Notes under the pieces: generated by a model
What the model was told of the DNA's origin: nothing
What the model saw: the letters and a program-made list of their open reading frames with translations, nothing else
Databases searched by the model: none
Made by a program: the position numbers and the translations under genes
Part shown: positions 1 to 12,614 of the stretch, in pieces
Layout of the letters: each line of letters starts with the position of its first letter
Numbering within the stretch: the stretch's first letter is position 1
Origin: Azolla caroliniana
Taxonomy: Eukaryota > Polypodiophyta
Length of the DNA: 64,000 bases
Direction: 5' to 3'
Assembly: GCA_043228905.1 (NCBI GenBank)
Contig: JBHGNT010000012.1
Location: forward strand, 14,756,001 to 14,820,000

Positions 1-440
1 TTGTACGCGTTTTTCCTTTTTTCTACTTTTGGAAAACGCCTCTAACTTCATATCCCTTCAATCTCATTTTTCTTTTAACTCTTGAACCTTTCATTTTGTG
101 CTTTATTCTTATACACCTTAGCATTTGATGTATCTGCCATGGTCTTTTCTTACGAGCAAAAATTGACTTCACAAGAATCAAACTCAACTTCCCTAGTTTG
201 GGAACACACCCTAGTATACTCATGTGTGAACACCCTACTTCCTAATATAATAACTAGTGTTTCATAGAACCTTAAAGTTGTATGGCACATATTCAGTGTA
301 ATTAAGTCTCCACCTCTCTTTAGTTAGTGTTGGTTGTATAGACAGAACTTGACTATATAAGCACCTTTCTCTCCCTCTTTGTAATAGTTGCTTGTCTTAT
401 TCTTGTTAATATAGTTGGTTGACTATACAACTTAACTGTA

Positions 441-473
<33 letters not shown>
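1..473. other. Unassigned AT-rich DNA, LTR-like, ending in a (TC)n tract
   Basis: No convincing coding sequence. A TATA-like stretch near 353-360 followed by pyrimidine-rich sequence resembles an LTR promoter, but no LTR ends or target duplication could be paired. The (TC)n tract at about 445-472 is where the LINE fragment to the right was inserted. Confidence 0.3.
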
Positions 474-476
<3 letters not shown>

Positions 477-741
477 ACAATGCTCTGCCTTTGATACAAT
501 GCTCTGCCTTTGATCATATTCGACCATGCTTTACACATCTCTTCGATCAAGCCCAATCTTTGCATGAATTCCTCTCACAACCACAATGTGCACTCTCGAT
601 TGCAACATTCATTGGTAAAGTTCTTGAACATCGAGAGTCACTACTCACTTTCACACATATCACGTGAAATGTAATATTTTTGGTCTCATAGGTCATATTT
701 GACCTCCGAAGACGATAATATAATCTATCTATCTATCTATC
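474..741 (+). mobile_element. 5'-truncated LINE 3' end with (TATC)n tail
   Basis: This segment encodes the last ~60 residues of the same LINE ORF2 found complete at 34361-37735 on the other strand; the shared stretch is nearly identical down to the stop codon and 3' UTR. It ends in a (TATC)n tail that merges into (TC)n. At the 5' truncation point a ~20 bp block (around 477-515) is duplicated in tandem. It is a dead 5'-truncated insertion, typical of target-primed reverse transcription, placed inside a (TC)n microsatellite. Confidence 0.88.
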
Positions 742-828
742 TCTCTCTCTCTCTCGACTATACACACACACATATCTCTTCCATTGCACAGAATCATATC
801 CAATTCTTTACATTCTCTAAGTGGGTGG

Positions 829-1030
829 TGTTGGTATCTAACGCAAGTTAGGACTATTCTAGAGAATGTATGATGAGGCATTCTCTAGAAGTTTCTAGAA
901 AGTTCTAATGCTCAATGTACAATGTAACAAGTTGAATTTTATACAAGGATATTCCACATATGGTGTTCTTGATACAAATTCCTAGTATAAATATATCTCA
1001 TACTGATGTAACCTAATATTTAGGTCAACA
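829..1030 (+). repeat. Short LTR-like repeat with perfect heat-shock element
   Basis: The segment begins TGTTGG and ends CAACA, as LTRs do, and has a TATA-like box (TATAAATA, 987-994). Positions 888-905 read GAAnnTTCnnGAAnnTTC, a perfect four-unit heat-shock element. I could not find a partner LTR or target duplication, so this may be a solo LTR, a TRIM-type LTR or a chance resemblance. Confidence 0.35.
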
Positions 1031-1081
1031 TTGAGACATTAACCTCCTAAAACCGCCCCCCAATACCCGCAATCGGATTAT

Positions 1082-3381
1082 GTGGGTACCGTTGAGGAAA
1101 AGCTCGAATGGCCTTTGGAGCATTTTCGCCGACTACACAGGTCAGCACAACCAAGTGATGATAGTCGGCATGATCCTTATACCAGTTGCCAGATATACGG
1201 ATCTCAAGGAAAAGGTCACGATGTACATCTTGTAAAGTGCAGGCATGCACCTTTGCTGATAGATTGATGGAAATCACAACAGTTATTAAAACAGTCCAAG
1301 GATGTCTTCACTTGGTCATTTGAAGCTATGAAAGGTCTAGATCCAGCCTTCTGTCAGCATCAAATACATCTACACAAGGACGCAAAACCGGTGCAACAGA
1401 GGCATTACAGGTTGAATCTGAATTATGCGATCAAAGTAAAACAAGAAATTGACAAATTACTCAGAGTCGGATTTATTCGACCAGTCAAAAAGGCAACGTG
1501 CTTGAGTTTGATCGTGGTCATACCTAAGAAGAATGGAAAAATTCGAGTATGTGACAATTACCGTAAACTCACTGCAGCAACGGTAACAAACGCATTTCCA
1601 TTACCGTTTACTGATGGCATCCTAGATGTTGTAGCTGGTCATGAAATGTATAGTTTTCTGGATGGTTTTAGCGGCTATAACCAAGTTCGCATGCATCCGG
1701 ATGACCAGGAGAAGACAACCTTTATAACGGAATGGGGAGTATTCGTGGCGGTAGTCATGATGTTCGGCTTAAAAACGGCTCCAGCAACATTCCGAAAGGT
1801 AATTCAAGAAATCTTTCATCATTATATTCCTTCATTTATGCAAGTATTTCTCGATGATTTTGTAGTCTACAGTCGGAAGACCTATCACTTGGAACATTTA
1901 TGATTGTGTTTAGAACGGTGTCGACAAGGCTGAGTTAGCCTTAATCCGGCTAAATGTGCATTCGGAGTAACAAGCGGCTCATTACTGGGTCATATTGTAA
2001 GCCAAGACGGAATAGCAGTCGATCCAGATAAGGGGAAGGCAATACTGAAAGCACCAGCACCAACCAATGCAAAAGGCCTCAATAGATTCTTAGGGCAAAT
2101 TCGATGGCATAGTAGGATGATTCGATATCTTGCCGATGTAGCAATTCCCTTGCATATAGCAGAACATAAGACGCCTGTCCAATGGATAACTATGGAGCAA
2201 TATGCAAATGATTGTTTAAAGAAAATGCTCACTAAAGTACAAGTCGTGCAATCTCCCGACTGGGACAAACCTTTTCATGTGTTCGTGGATGCGTTGGATA
2301 TAACGATCGGTAGTTCGTTAATGCAGTTGTCGGAGCCGAACTGGTACAAACCAGTCTATTATGCGAGTGGAAAACTTTCCATAGCTGAAAGAAACTATTC
2401 AACCACCGAAAGAGAGGCTCTAGGAACGATTTATAGTATTAATAAATTTCGCCACTACCTATTAGGGAGGAAATTTACATTTCATGTGGATCATTCAGCT
2501 CTACTGTATTTAGTTTCCAAACAGGAACTCACAGGGAAGTTAGCAAGATGGACGTTACTTCTTCAGGAATTTGAATTTGATATCCTTCATCGATTAGGAA
2601 TCCAACATGCTGTGGCAGATTAACTTAGTCGGTTAGAATCGGGAGAAGAAGGAACAAGAGTGAAGGATGATTTTCCCGATGATACACTTTTTCGAGTTAC
2701 TGATGCGTGGATCACTGAAATGACAATTTTTCTCACAACGGGTTTACCACCCAAGCATATGTCAATAGATGAAAGAAAATGGTTAGCACTCCGAAGTCCG
2801 AATTTTTGCATCTTAAATGACACATTATATCACAAGGGAGCTGATGAAATTTGGTGGTGTGTGGTTCGACACTTCGAAAAAGATAGAATTTTACGAGAAA
2901 CTCACTGCGGCATTGCCGGAGGACATTACATACGACAAGCTACGGCCAGGAAAATATGGAGCAGTGGGTTATGGTGGCCAACAATAACAAAAGATGTGGT
3001 TGAATACTCTCGACAATGTGATTTATGCCAAAGAATCAGACAACAAACTGAAAAGGATAGGATGCCTTTTCAACCTATTTTACCCCTAGAGCCATTTCAA
3101 AAATGGGCATTGGATTTTGTCGGACTCTTTAAGCCCGCAACGCTAAGGACTGAGAATCGATACATCATAGTAGCTACGGACTACTATACGAAATGGCTTG
3201 AGGCTAAACCTTTTCGGGAAAACACAACAACATCATTAGCAAAATTCCTTTACGAAAATATATGCTGCCGGTTCGGAGGTCCTATTGAGTTAGTGAGTGA
3301 TCAAGGTACCCATTACATTAATAAAATTGTACATGAATTATCTACATACTATGTAGTGGTACATAAGAAGAGTACTCCATA
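1082..3381 (+). pseudogene. Ty3/gypsy Tat/Athila-like pol, T1 copy, first part
   Basis: Decayed pol reading in order: a protease-RT linker (DVFTWS and GLDP motifs near 1300-1350), reverse transcriptase (FLDD motif near 1855), RNase H (about 2270-2620) and the integrase zinc-binding and core start (2660-3381). In-frame stops lie near 1902, 1933 and 2621. The linker motif is typical of the Tat/Athila side of Ty3/gypsy, not of chromoviruses. The integrase is cut at 3381 by the chromovirus and resumes at 10404. No 5' LTR or gag is visible to the left. Confidence 0.85.
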
Positions 3382-3836
3382 TGTTACGGGCATGACCATA
3401 TAATATCCCGTGGTAAGAATTTACCGTAGTATTCTATACACGTGGATAAGTGTGAGGGTTAAATGAGAGTGTAAAGAAGGGGAGGATTACTTTTAATCCT
3501 CGGGATTGAGACAACCCATTAGGTCAAGTGTGAACTTGCCTGGGGGCCTTGGGTTTCGCTATAAATAAGAGGCCTAGCTACCCTCATTTGATCATCTTTT
3601 GACTACATCGAGACTCTGCTCGTGTGGTGGGTCAACTCTTGTAGCGAGCGCGCCAGCACCAGGTACGACTCGACGCCACGGCGGTGGTATGGGACGCCGA
3701 TCGAGGCTCGAGTCCGTCTCGATCCCTTCGCTCGGGGGTGGTCGGGTGGATCGGCACCCTTCTTTCTCTTTCTCCTTTCTATCTATCTTTTCATTATCCT
3801 TATCTTAAGCTTACATTAGTACTATGATCTATAATA
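3382..3836 (+). repeat. Chromovirus 5' LTR and primer-binding site
   Basis: Starts TGTTACGG and ends ATAATA, so it lacks the usual CA end; the boundary is set by the TSD and by comparison with the right LTR. A TATA-like ATAAATA lies near 3562. The primer site TGGTATCAGA begins at 3839, two bases after the LTR, and matches the 3' end of initiator Met tRNA. Confidence 0.95.
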
Positions 3837-5523
3837 TTTGGTATCAGATTTTTTTACTAATGTTTCTTTGTTTTTCATTTGTCTTTTGATTGATGCTGAT
3901 CGATCATTGTGCGGTTGGCCTTGATCCAGACAACGATCAACAAAGAACTTCGGTAACTCTTTCCATATTTTTTTTTCTATTCTCTCTTCTCCCATCTAAT
4001 CATGTGTTTAGTTTATATGTAATTTTTTTCATTAAATCAATGATGTTGTAGTGGTCTTTAATTGATTATCTAAAACGTTTACATATGTGCACGAGGTCAA
4101 TACCTCGTTTGACATATTAATAATATGTGATGAGTGTCGTATGCGTACGAGGTTAATACCTCAATTACGTATTACGTTCACGAACATATGTTACGTTTGC
4201 GTATGAGTTTAATACCTTAATTTGTTGTAAACGATATGCGTTTGGTCTCGTATGCGTAAGAGGTCAATACCTCCATTGCGTATTACGATGATCTCTTATT
4301 TGTGGATGTTTCGTGTGCGTAGAGGTATATACCTCGATTACGTATCTCGATCACATCATTTGTGGCTATTTAATATAACGATATGTTTAATATAGGCATA
4401 TGTGGTCACATATATACGTATTTGATCGTATATATGTGAAAAGTAAACATATGTGTATATTCGTTATTACGTGATTATGTCGAAAGTTGTCATGGTCGGG
4501 AAAAGGATGTTGGTGGCCGTCCTCACATTTTTGTGAGAATGGCGTTGTCACCATTCCTTTTTCAACAATTTTTTATTGTTGATAACCCCGTTGATGACCT
4601 CGATTTCGTTACGTAAAGAAACGCAATAGCCATAATGATGTTGAGTACGTAGGGCTTGACCCACTTCAAGTGAGGTCGCTCCAATGACGCACGTATCCAA
4701 CATCCTTCCCTCGTTACATGGATACGATGCCACCATGAGCTCGTTCTTACGAGAGGCATTCGTAATGACGTGACCATGTGATGGCCCACGTGAGCCTACT
4801 ACGAAACGAGGGCTCATTTGGCTTCACCATTAGGTTGCACTTTGGCGTATGCCATCGTAATTACGAGACTTGAGGTTAGGTAACGTACCAACATAGTGTT
4901 GGTAAATGAGGGCGAAATAAGGACCCTTGACATATATGTTCTTTTAAAAAAACGTATATGATCAATTGCCTCGCATATCTCTTATACGCATCAAACATTA
5001 AGCATTCGAGAAGAGCAACTTACTTGGTTGGCTCAAGTGTTTAATGTATTTGTTCTCGAGGTCTCGAGTTCAAATATGACCAAGACCATACAACATCCTT
5101 GATACATATGACTATAACACATGTTTAGACTTAAGGTCTAAGTGCACCTCGGGGTCCTCGTAATAGGACTTAAAGAGCCGAAACCACTTATGTGGGCACC
5201 GAAACATAGTTTATTGTTAACATTTTTTTTCGTGTATAAACTATTCATGACGCGAACATACATGGTTGAGCCTCGGGGAGCCACCATGAAAAAATCGATA
5301 TAGAGATCAGGGAAAGACATTTATTTGTCACCCCCATGGTTTTTAAAACACCTTTGTGTTACCATAGTAACCTGATCTTGAACCTCATCTCATACGTCTA
5401 GAGGGGTATTGACGTGAGATAATGATATCGATTAATGCTCGCCCATGATATGTTTACATCACGACATGATGTTATGACTATATCTCTGACCTTATCCTAT
5501 TTCTTTTCCAGAAATAATCTTTA
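3837..5523 (+). other. Long untranslated leader of the chromovirus
   Basis: About 1.7 kb between primer site and gag start. Short ORFs here show no recognisable domain and no sign of selection, so I treat it as leader RNA. It contains the hairpin repeats at 4091-4335 and many CGTAT-type words. Confidence 0.7.
4091..4335 (+). repeat. Five hairpin repeats in the chromovirus leader
   Basis: Five imperfect copies of a unit built on GAGGTnAATACCTC occur at about 4091, 4146, 4201, 4256 and 4317, 51-63 bases apart, mostly followed by ATTACGTAT-type sequence. In most copies GAGGT can pair with ACCTC around a four-base loop. The third copy has lost part of the stem. The position, just downstream of the primer site, would suit RNA packaging or dimerisation, but that is inference. 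Confidence 0.75.
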
Positions 5524-8500
5524 ATGGCTCAAATTAACGACCCGATGTCATCCGCTCAAGCGGAAGGAACTCAAGGGAATCCTCCTGGACAAATGTCCAC
5601 TGAGATGTATTTGGCACAAATAACCCAATACCTTAGTTTCACCGCTCAACAGATGACCGAACTTCGGCAATCTCAGAGTGCTCTTGAGGCACGTGTCATT
5701 AGTCTACAACGTGAGACTAATAGACCTGATGAGCGACAAGGTGAACCATCATTTGTCGTTAAGCCATTTACGGGAGACAAAAAGGAAAGAACCGAAGAAG
5801 CAATCTGCACATGGCTTGGACGATGGGAGTCTCATTTTGAGCTCTATCCCACGCCAGATAGTACGAAGATTGCATATGTCGGCCGAGAACTCGGGGGTAA
5901 GGCCGCCGCTTGGTGGCGTGGCCTCCGTACTATGGGGAAATTGCCCGATACCTGGACAGATTTTGTCACGGTTTTTAAGGGCCAATTTCTGCAACCTCCC
6001 TCTCGAACCGAGGCAGCACAAGCTTTAATGAACCTCTCTAGCAGGAAATTTTCCTCGCTAGAAGACTATGTTCACCATGCTAGAACCCAAATCCAAAAAT
6101 CGGGTCTAGAAGGGGACAATTGGTTGATAGCTTGTTTTGTCAATGGCATCCCCAATTCGGACTATCACTGGATAGTGCACGATAAGGATCCAAAATCCTT
6201 CGAAGAGGCCGTTGAAATAGTTCTTCGCTATCAACGCACTTCGAAGAAGGACCATAACAAACCCAACGAAGTGCCCGGGACTAAGCAGTCGCAATTTGTT
6301 GGGAAACGCAAGACACCCAACGAATTCCTGGATCGCGATTGTAAGCGACAACATCTTTTTTGTGTATTCTGCAAAAAGAAGGGTCATACAAAAGATCAAT
6401 GTCGAAAGCTCCAACGGAAAGAGCACGACAACAAAGCTAAAGCTGTAGACCATAAAGGTCAGATTCCTAATGTCCTTCAGGTCTATACACACCATTTAAG
6501 TAATTGTCAATGTTCTTTTCCTCACTATGTATTGGGTCCCAATGATTTACTACGTGCAAACGGGTATATCAATGGATCTCCCGTACAATTTTTATTTGAT
6601 TCGGGAAGCTCACACAATTTTGTGAATGATCGTTTGGTTCAGATATGGGGAATCCAACCCACCGTAAGTGATCACACCTACACGGTGCACTTGGCTGATG
6701 GAAGAGTACAATACATCAACGGGGCGATTCATTCATTAGGAATTTCTATTGATACTTATATAGAGGAAGTAGACTTCCATGTAATGAATCTTTGTACCAC
6801 CGATGTAATACTGGGTTATCCCTGGTTTTATAATAAAAACTCTTCTTTATTTATTGATTGGGTTCGACATTCCATTTCTTTTGTACTGAACGATTGTACG
6901 CATTTTATTCAATGTGTAAAAAAACAATCCCTCTCGATTGTTTCCTCGTGTCCATCAATATCCGAGTTGTCTTGTTCTACGTTATTTTATTGTGTACTTG
7001 ATCCGGACATTCACGTTTACAATATCGATAATGTCCCGATTCAGTTAACATATTTTGAACAACAACAACTTGATGAAATCTTAAATGATTTTCATGATGT
7101 TTTTCCAAGTGAACTACCTGATGGGTTACCTCCTAAACGTAATATAGACCATCGTATAGATATTGTACCTGGTGTTGCACCAATAAGTATACCTCCGTAT
7201 CGCTTAAGTCGATCCGAAGAAGATGAGGTATCTAAGCAACTCAAGGACTATTTACGAATGGGTTATATACGTTATAGTAAATCTCCATGGGGTGCACCAG
7301 TTCTCTTGGTTAAAAAGAAAGAGGGCACATGGCGTATGTGTATTAATTACCGACGCTTGAATAAAGTGACGATCAAGAATTCGTATCCATTGCCCCGGGC
7401 TGACGATCTAATTGACCGTCTCCAGGGAGCTCGGTATTTTACGAAACTTGATCTCCGTACTGGCTACCATCAAATACGAATAAGTGAGGACGATGTTCCT
7501 AAAACGGCATTTCGTACGCGCTATGGCCATTACGAGTTTTTGGTTATGCCTTTTGGTTTGACCAATGCTCCGGCTACTTTCCAACAAGAAATGAATGACA
7601 TTTTCCGAGAACAACTTGGAAAATTTGTCGTTATTTTCTTGGATGATATTTTAGTTTATAGCCGTACATTACAAGAACATGCTAGACATGTCCGCTTTGT
7701 TTTACAAACATTGCGTGACAAACAGTTTTATGCGAAGATCTCAAAATGTGAGTTCTTCAAGAAATCAATTACTTATCTAGGACATCTCATAACCGAACGA
7801 GGAGTTGAAATTGATCCTTCTCGCATTGAGAAAATCAAGCTTTGGCCCACTCTTCGGAATATTCGAGAAGTTCGATCATTCCTTGGTTTTGTGGGGTTTT
7901 TGCGAAAGTCTCTTCGTAATTACTCCCAATTGACGACGCCGTTTACTGATCTTTTAAAAGGTCAAACGCGTAAGTCTACAAAACCTATTGTGTGGAATGC
8001 TACACTAGACCTTGCATTTAAGGAACTCAAGGACCTGGTTTGCAAGGCTCCTTCACTTCTTTTACCCGATCCTTCAAAACCTTTTGAGGTTGAAACCGAT
8101 GCAAGCGATTATGCTATAGGTGCTGTCTTGTATCAAGATGGTAAACCAATAGCATTCGAGAGTAAGAAACTTGATTCTGCTCAATGTCGGTATACCGTTC
8201 AAGAAAAGGAATTATTTGCAGTTATACATGCGCTCAAAACATGGCGCCATTATCTTTATGGAAATCACTTTGTGGTAACTACGGACCACGAGTCCTTGAA
8301 ATATTTTTGTGACCAACAAGACCTGAAAGGTCGTAAGGCACGATGGGCTGATCTCATCCAGGACTTTGATTTTTCCATACGATATCGTAAAGGTTCCATG
8401 AACACTGTCGCTGATGCACTAAGTCGCATCCGTGAAGTTAACATGCTTAGCTTCACTGAAATATCATCAGATCTTTATGATCACCTTCGAGGAAAGTATC

Positions 8501-9957
8501 CTGATGACAGTTATTTCGCAAAATACTGGGCAAGAGTTGAGTCTGGAACAGACACCACCACATCCTCGAAGGAATACTTCTACATTGCTTACGGTTTGCT
8601 CTACCGTAATGGGAAGGTTTGTGTTCCAGATTTACCCGAGGTCAAAAAGAGGATTCTTTTTGAATGCCATGATGCACCCTCCGCAGGGCACCCTGGAATA
8701 CATCGTACACTCGTTCTTATCTCCACTCAATTTTATTGGCCTAAGATGCGTCCTGACATACATAGCTATGTGACTAAATGTCACCAGTGTCAGGTTAACA
8801 AAGCCGAGCGACTTAAAGCCGCAGGACTTTTACATCCCTTGGACATTCCCAATAATAAGTGGGAAAGTATATCCATGGATTTTATTGTTAGCCTTCCTCG
8901 CACCCAAAAAGGTCATGATGCCATCTGGGTTGTCGTTGATCGACTAACTAAAATGGCCAGATTTATTGCTACTAAAACCACGGTAACAGCTCCTGAATTG
9001 GCTTACCAATTCGTTGACGAATTGTTTCGTTTTTATGGGTTACCGATGGATATCGTGAGTGATCGAGATCCAAAGTTTACTAGTGACTTCTGGACACAAG
9101 TCTTTAAGAAGTTAGAAACTACGTTGAGCATGAGCTCCACGGATCATCCTCAATCCGATGGACAGACAGAACGAGTAAATCAAATTATTGAGGACATGCT
9201 TCGAGCATACGTTGGTGCAAAACCAACAAAATGGGAACGTTATCTCCCAATTTTGGAGTTTGCTTATAACAGCTCCAAGCATACGTCGACGGGATATAGT
9301 CCTTTTATGTTGATGTATGGTTTTCAGCCACGAGCCCCGATTGATGTTACTATACATCATGATGAGTTGCGAAGTACGCAAAACTTTCTTCGGGATATGC
9401 AAGATATGTTGCATATTGCACGAGATAATATAAAAACAGCTCAAGATAGAGCGCGTTTTTATGCCGATCATCATAGGCAACCTCGTGTATTCAACCTTGG
9501 ACAGAAGGTATTTTTACGTGTACCTCACAATTCTAAGACATTGTCTACGGGTAAGTGCGCTAAGTTAGCCCCACGGTTTTGTGGACCTTTTACAGTCCTC
9601 AAACGCATTGGGTCATCAGCCTATCGTCTCGCTCTTCCCGATGGTGTCGGAATTCATCCAGTCTTTCATGTGAGTCGTCTAAAAGAACTTCTAGGTTCTG
9701 GCGACAATACAGTTACGACTGAAACTCTGGTTACTTCTGAAGAATTATCTTCTAAACCACATGTGCCAGAAAGAATTCTCGATGTTAAAACAAAAAAATT
9801 ACGTACTAAAGAAATCCGAGAATTCAAAATAAAATGGATGGATAAATCAATAAAAGATGCCACATGGGAACGCGAAAATACTCTTAGAACTAACTTCCCT
9901 AACTTTCCATTGCAAGAGTGCAATGTTTTAAAGAGGGGGAGTATGTTACGGGCATGA
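5524..9957 (+). CDS. Chromovirus Gag-Pol polyprotein, single ORF, 1477 aa
   Basis: One uninterrupted frame carries all retrotransposon functions. Gag occupies roughly residues 1-270. A CCHC zinc knuckle ([14 protein letters not shown]) is at 280-293. The aspartic protease has DSG at D359. RT has FLDD with D707/D708, and RNase H has its first Asp at D859. Integrase has an HHCC zinc finger near 1050-1095 and a DD35E core at D1119, D1180 and E1216. A chromodomain follows near 1395-1460 ([15 protein letters not shown]). The stop lies 14 bases inside the 3' LTR. The ATG at 5524 is the first in a plausible context after the leader. All catalytic residues I looked for are present, so this copy may encode a working polyprotein. 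Confidence 0.95.
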   Translation: MAQINDPMSSAQAEGTQGNPPGQMSTEMYLAQITQYLSFTAQQMTELRQSQSALEARVISLQRETNRPDERQGEPSFVVKPFTGDKKERTEEAICTWLGRWESHFELYPTPDSTKIAYVGRELGGKAAAWWRGLRTMGKLPDTWTDFVTVFKGQFLQPPSRTEAAQALMNLSSRKFSSLEDYVHHARTQIQKSGLEGDNWLIACFVNGIPNSDYHWIVHDKDPKSFEEAVEIVLRYQRTSKKDHNKPNEVPGTKQSQFVGKRKTPNEFLDRDCKRQHLFCVFCKKKGHTKDQCRKLQRKEHDNKAKAVDHKGQIPNVLQVYTHHLSNCQCSFPHYVLGPNDLLRANGYINGSPVQFLFDSGSSHNFVNDRLVQIWGIQPTVSDHTYTVHLADGRVQYINGAIHSLGISIDTYIEEVDFHVMNLCTTDVILGYPWFYNKNSSLFIDWVRHSISFVLNDCTHFIQCVKKQSLSIVSSCPSISELSCSTLFYCVLDPDIHVYNIDNVPIQLTYFEQQQLDEILNDFHDVFPSELPDGLPPKRNIDHRIDIVPGVAPISIPPYRLSRSEEDEVSKQLKDYLRMGYIRYSKSPWGAPVLLVKKKEGTWRMCINYRRLNKVTIKNSYPLPRADDLIDRLQGARYFTKLDLRTGYHQIRISEDDVPKTAFRTRYGHYEFLVMPFGLTNAPATFQQEMNDIFREQLGKFVVIFLDDILVYSRTLQEHARHVRFVLQTLRDKQFYAKISKCEFFKKSITYLGHLITERGVEIDPSRIEKIKLWPTLRNIREVRSFLGFVGFLRKSLRNYSQLTTPFTDLLKGQTRKSTKPIVWNATLDLAFKELKDLVCKAPSLLLPDPSKPFEVETDASDYAIGAVLYQDGKPIAFESKKLDSAQCRYTVQEKELFAVIHALKTWRHYLYGNHFVVTTDHESLKYFCDQQDLKGRKARWADLIQDFDFSIRYRKGSMNTVADALSRIREVNMLSFTEISSDLYDHLRGKYPDDSYFAKYWARVESGTDTTTSSKEYFYIAYGLLYRNGKVCVPDLPEVKKRILFECHDAPSAGHPGIHRTLVLISTQFYWPKMRPDIHSYVTKCHQCQVNKAERLKAAGLLHPLDIPNNKWESISMDFIVSLPRTQKGHDAIWVVVDRLTKMARFIATKTTVTAPELAYQFVDELFRFYGLPMDIVSDRDPKFTSDFWTQVFKKLETTLSMSSTDHPQSDGQTERVNQIIEDMLRAYVGAKPTKWERYLPILEFAYNSSKHTSTGYSPFMLMYGFQPRAPIDVTIHHDELRSTQNFLRDMQDMLHIARDNIKTAQDRARFYADHHRQPRVFNLGQKVFLRVPHNSKTLSTGKCAKLAPRFCGPFTVLKRIGSSAYRLALPDGVGIHPVFHVSRLKELLGSGDNTVTTETLVTSEELSSKPHVPERILDVKTKKLRTKEIREFKIKWMDKSIKDATWERENTLRTNFPNFPLQECNVLKRGSMLRA

Positions 9958-10398
9958 CCATATAATATCCCGTGGTAAGAATTTACCGTAGTATTCTATA
10001 CACGTGGATAAGTGTGAGGGTTAAATGAGAGTGTAAAGAAGGGGAGGATTACTTTTAATCCTCGGGATTGAGACAACCCATTAGGTCAAGTGTGAACTTG
10101 CCTGGGGGCCTTGGGTTTCGCTATAAATAAGAGGCCTAGCTACCCTCATTTGATCATCTTTTGACTACATCGAGACTCTGCTCGTGTGGTGGGTCAACTC
10201 TTGTAGCGAGCGCGCCAGCACCAGGTACGACTCGACGCCACGGCGGTGGTATGGGACGCCGATCGAGGCTCGAGTCCGTCTCGATCCCTTCGCTCGGGGG
10301 TGGTCGGGTGGATCGGCACCCTTCTTTCTCTTTCTCCATTCTATCTATCTTTTCATTATCCTTATCTTAAGCTTACATTAGTACTATGATCTATAATA
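9944..10398 (+). repeat. Chromovirus 3' LTR
   Basis: Near-identical partner of 3382-3836. A polypurine tract (AAAGAGGGGGAGTA, 9930-9943) abuts it. The TSD CCATA follows at 10399-10403. Confidence 0.95.
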
Positions 10399-10403
10399 CC
10401 ATA

Positions 10404-11028
10404 CCATCCTCAAGCCAATGGATTGGCAGAATCCACCAACAAGACACTGCAAATGATTTTATAGAAAATAGTTAATGAAAATAGGACAGATTCGGACCAG
10501 AAATTAAATAGTGCTTTATGGGCGTACCGGACTTCATACAAAACGTCCATTAAATTGACTCCATTTAGAATGGCATTCAGATTGGAAGCAGTAATGCCGG
10601 TAGAATTTCAAGTTTCGACACTTCGGGTACAAGTTATAGAATGATTAGACGAAGAACATTCAGAACAAGTTCGGAAACGACAACTCCTTTTAGAGGAAAG
10701 CAGAATACAAGCTATGACTGCACTAGAGCAAAAACAAAGGCAAACAAAGGCATTTGTGGACTGACATTGACGACAGAAGGAAAAATTCTTTGTAGTCAGA
10801 AAACCAGTCTTGGTCTTTTAGACTAGAAAGGGTTTAATGGCCGGAAAATTGCGATTTCGGTGGACAAGACCATTCTGGATAGTTAACAGTAAAAATGGAA
10901 TGTATCAAGTCGGTACACTGTTAGAAGATATTCTACCAAAATGGGTGAGTGGTTTTTGACTGAAACCATATCACGGACCAATGCCAGAAAATCCTTTTCG
11001 GGTCGGAGATCAATTCGGCACACCCTGA
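10404..11028 (+). pseudogene. T1 integrase C-terminal part
   Basis: Continues the integrase interrupted at 3381: the PHPQANG motif follows the chromovirus TSD immediately, then the catalytic helix and the C-terminal domain (GKLRFRWTRPFWI near 10845). In-frame stops show decay (for example near 10824 and 10956). Its close relative is the minus-strand T3 integrase at 31590-32828. Confidence 0.82.
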
Positions 11029-11414
11029 CGTGGTATTGACCACCAATGTAAATAGTAATTAATTAAAATAAATAATATATATATATAACATAACTAATTA
11101 TCCAAGCATGATGACTTCTTGGCATAGTCTTGTTAAGACTATAAATTCCCAAATCAGAAAATCATGCAACATTCATTACGAGGGGTGGAGTTATTATTGC
11201 TATTTCTGTACTATAATAGCATTAATAGTATATTCTTTTTTCTCTAAAAACTATGAAACTCTTAATCTCTCTAAAACATACCCTTTCATGTTCTATGTTG
11301 CCATAGAAACAAAAAATACTTAGAGCACAAAAATTTTCTGCCTCGTCTCTCTACACATAGAAACCTTCATCGCCATCGCTGCAAGTTTTTGATCTCTCAC
11401 AAGAGGAAGAAATC
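11029..11414 (+). other. AT-rich linker between integrase and ORF3 of T1
   Basis: No coding potential seen. AT-rich with a TA run near 11075-11087. It occupies the place between pol and the extra downstream ORF in this gypsy family. Confidence 0.5.
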
Positions 11415-11704
11415 ATGCCAATTGAGGTCTCTGAAGAACTCCAACAGTGGCTCTAGAACAGAGGATTACAGGAATACCTACAAATTGCGGATTCTGAACC
11501 GCATCCGCACACCGCCCAGATCATTCAACAACTCAACATAACCAAAATCACGAATAAACATGTATGTCGATTACTAAATCTGAAAAGGGAAGGATTCGAT
11601 GATATGCAAAAACTTGACTCAGATGTTTTGAGGTCATATTTTGGGGAATGTTCACCATCAGCGAAAGCCTATCAAACACAAGGTGGGGAAGATGAGTTCT
11701 TGCA
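11415..11704 (+). pseudogene. T1 ORF3, N-terminal part
   Basis: Starts ATG (MPIEVSEELQQWL) then has an in-frame TAG where the homologues read CAG. The following residues align with ORF3 of T3 (around 27700-27928) and T4 (around 63400-63634): a leucine-rich start, then a block with YFG, S-KAY and GG motifs. Function unknown. It sits downstream of integrase in the same orientation, where Athila-type elements often carry an extra ORF. Broken off at 11704 by unrelated chromovirus sequence. Confidence 0.7.
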
Positions 11705-12614
11705 TCAGGTCCCGAAATTCCTGCTGAGATTGCTTTTGTAAGTCCTCGTTTCTATTGCATGCCTAAGAAAAGGGCAGGATTTATAATATCCACAGAGAAT
11801 TCTCTTTTTGACCTCAGGCAAATCTGGAACACAAACCTTCCCATTACGATAGAGCAGACCATTAGCAATGTGGAAGGATTCCTTCGAGGATGTGATGGTG
11901 TCTGTTCCAGACTCAACTCTTGCCCAGTATTTCACAAAATAACTGTCATCAAGATACTTTCCTCGAAGGTGATCATAAAGATCTGATGTTATTTCAGTGA
12001 AGCTAAGCATGTTACCTTCACGGATGTGACTTAGTTCATCAGCGATAGTATTCATGGAACCTTTACGATATCGTATGGAAAAATCAAAGTCCTGGATGAG
12101 ATCAGCCCATCGTGCCTTAAGACCTTTCAGTTCTTGTTGGTCACAAAAATATTTGAAGGACTAGTGGTCCGTAGTTACCACAAAATGATTTCCATAAAGA
12201 TAATGGCGTCATTTTTTGAGCGCATGTATAACTGCAAATAATTCCTTTCATTGAACGGTATATCGACATTGAGTAGAATCAAGTTTCTTACTCTCGAATG
12301 TTATTGGTTTACCATCTTGATATAAGACAACACCTATAGCATAATTGCTTGCATCGGTTTCAACCTCAAAAGGTTTTGAAGGATTGGGTAAAAGAAGTGA
12401 AGGAGCCTTGCACACTAGGTCCTTGAGTTCCTTAAAGGCGAGGTCTAGTGTAGCATTCCAGACAATAGGTTTTGTAGACTTACGCATTTGACCTTTTAGA
12501 AGATAAGTAAATGGTGTCGTCTATTGGGAGTAATTGCGAAGGGATTTTCGCAAAAACCTGACAATACCAAGGAATGATCGAACTTCTAGAATATTCCGAA
12601 GAGTGGACCAGTAG
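11705..12614 (-). pseudogene. Chromovirus pol fragment, antisense
   Basis: Minus-strand remains of the same family as 3382-10398, covering the end of RT, RNase H and the start of the integrase linker. It has frameshifts and stops and is truncated on both sides. The T2 LTR abuts its upstream side at 12615. It is clearly older than the intact copy. Confidence 0.85.

Larger units (their letters stand above)
3382..10398 (+). mobile_element. Intact Ty3/gypsy chromovirus, 7.0 kb
   Basis: A complete element with 455 bp LTRs at 3382-3836 and 9944-10398, TSD CCATA at 3377-3381 and 10399-10403, a primer site after the left LTR, a long leader, one uninterrupted gag-pol ORF and a polypurine tract before the right LTR. 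I saw only one LTR difference (T/A near 3778 versus 10338), so it is young. It lies in the integrase of T1; removing it with one TSD rejoins that reading frame. All needed parts look present, so it may be autonomous. Confidence 0.96.

Noticed and set aside
4548-4817. 89-codon minus-strand ORF in the chromovirus leader
   Set aside because: Antisense to the element, no recognisable motif, overlapping ORFs in other frames; likely chance.
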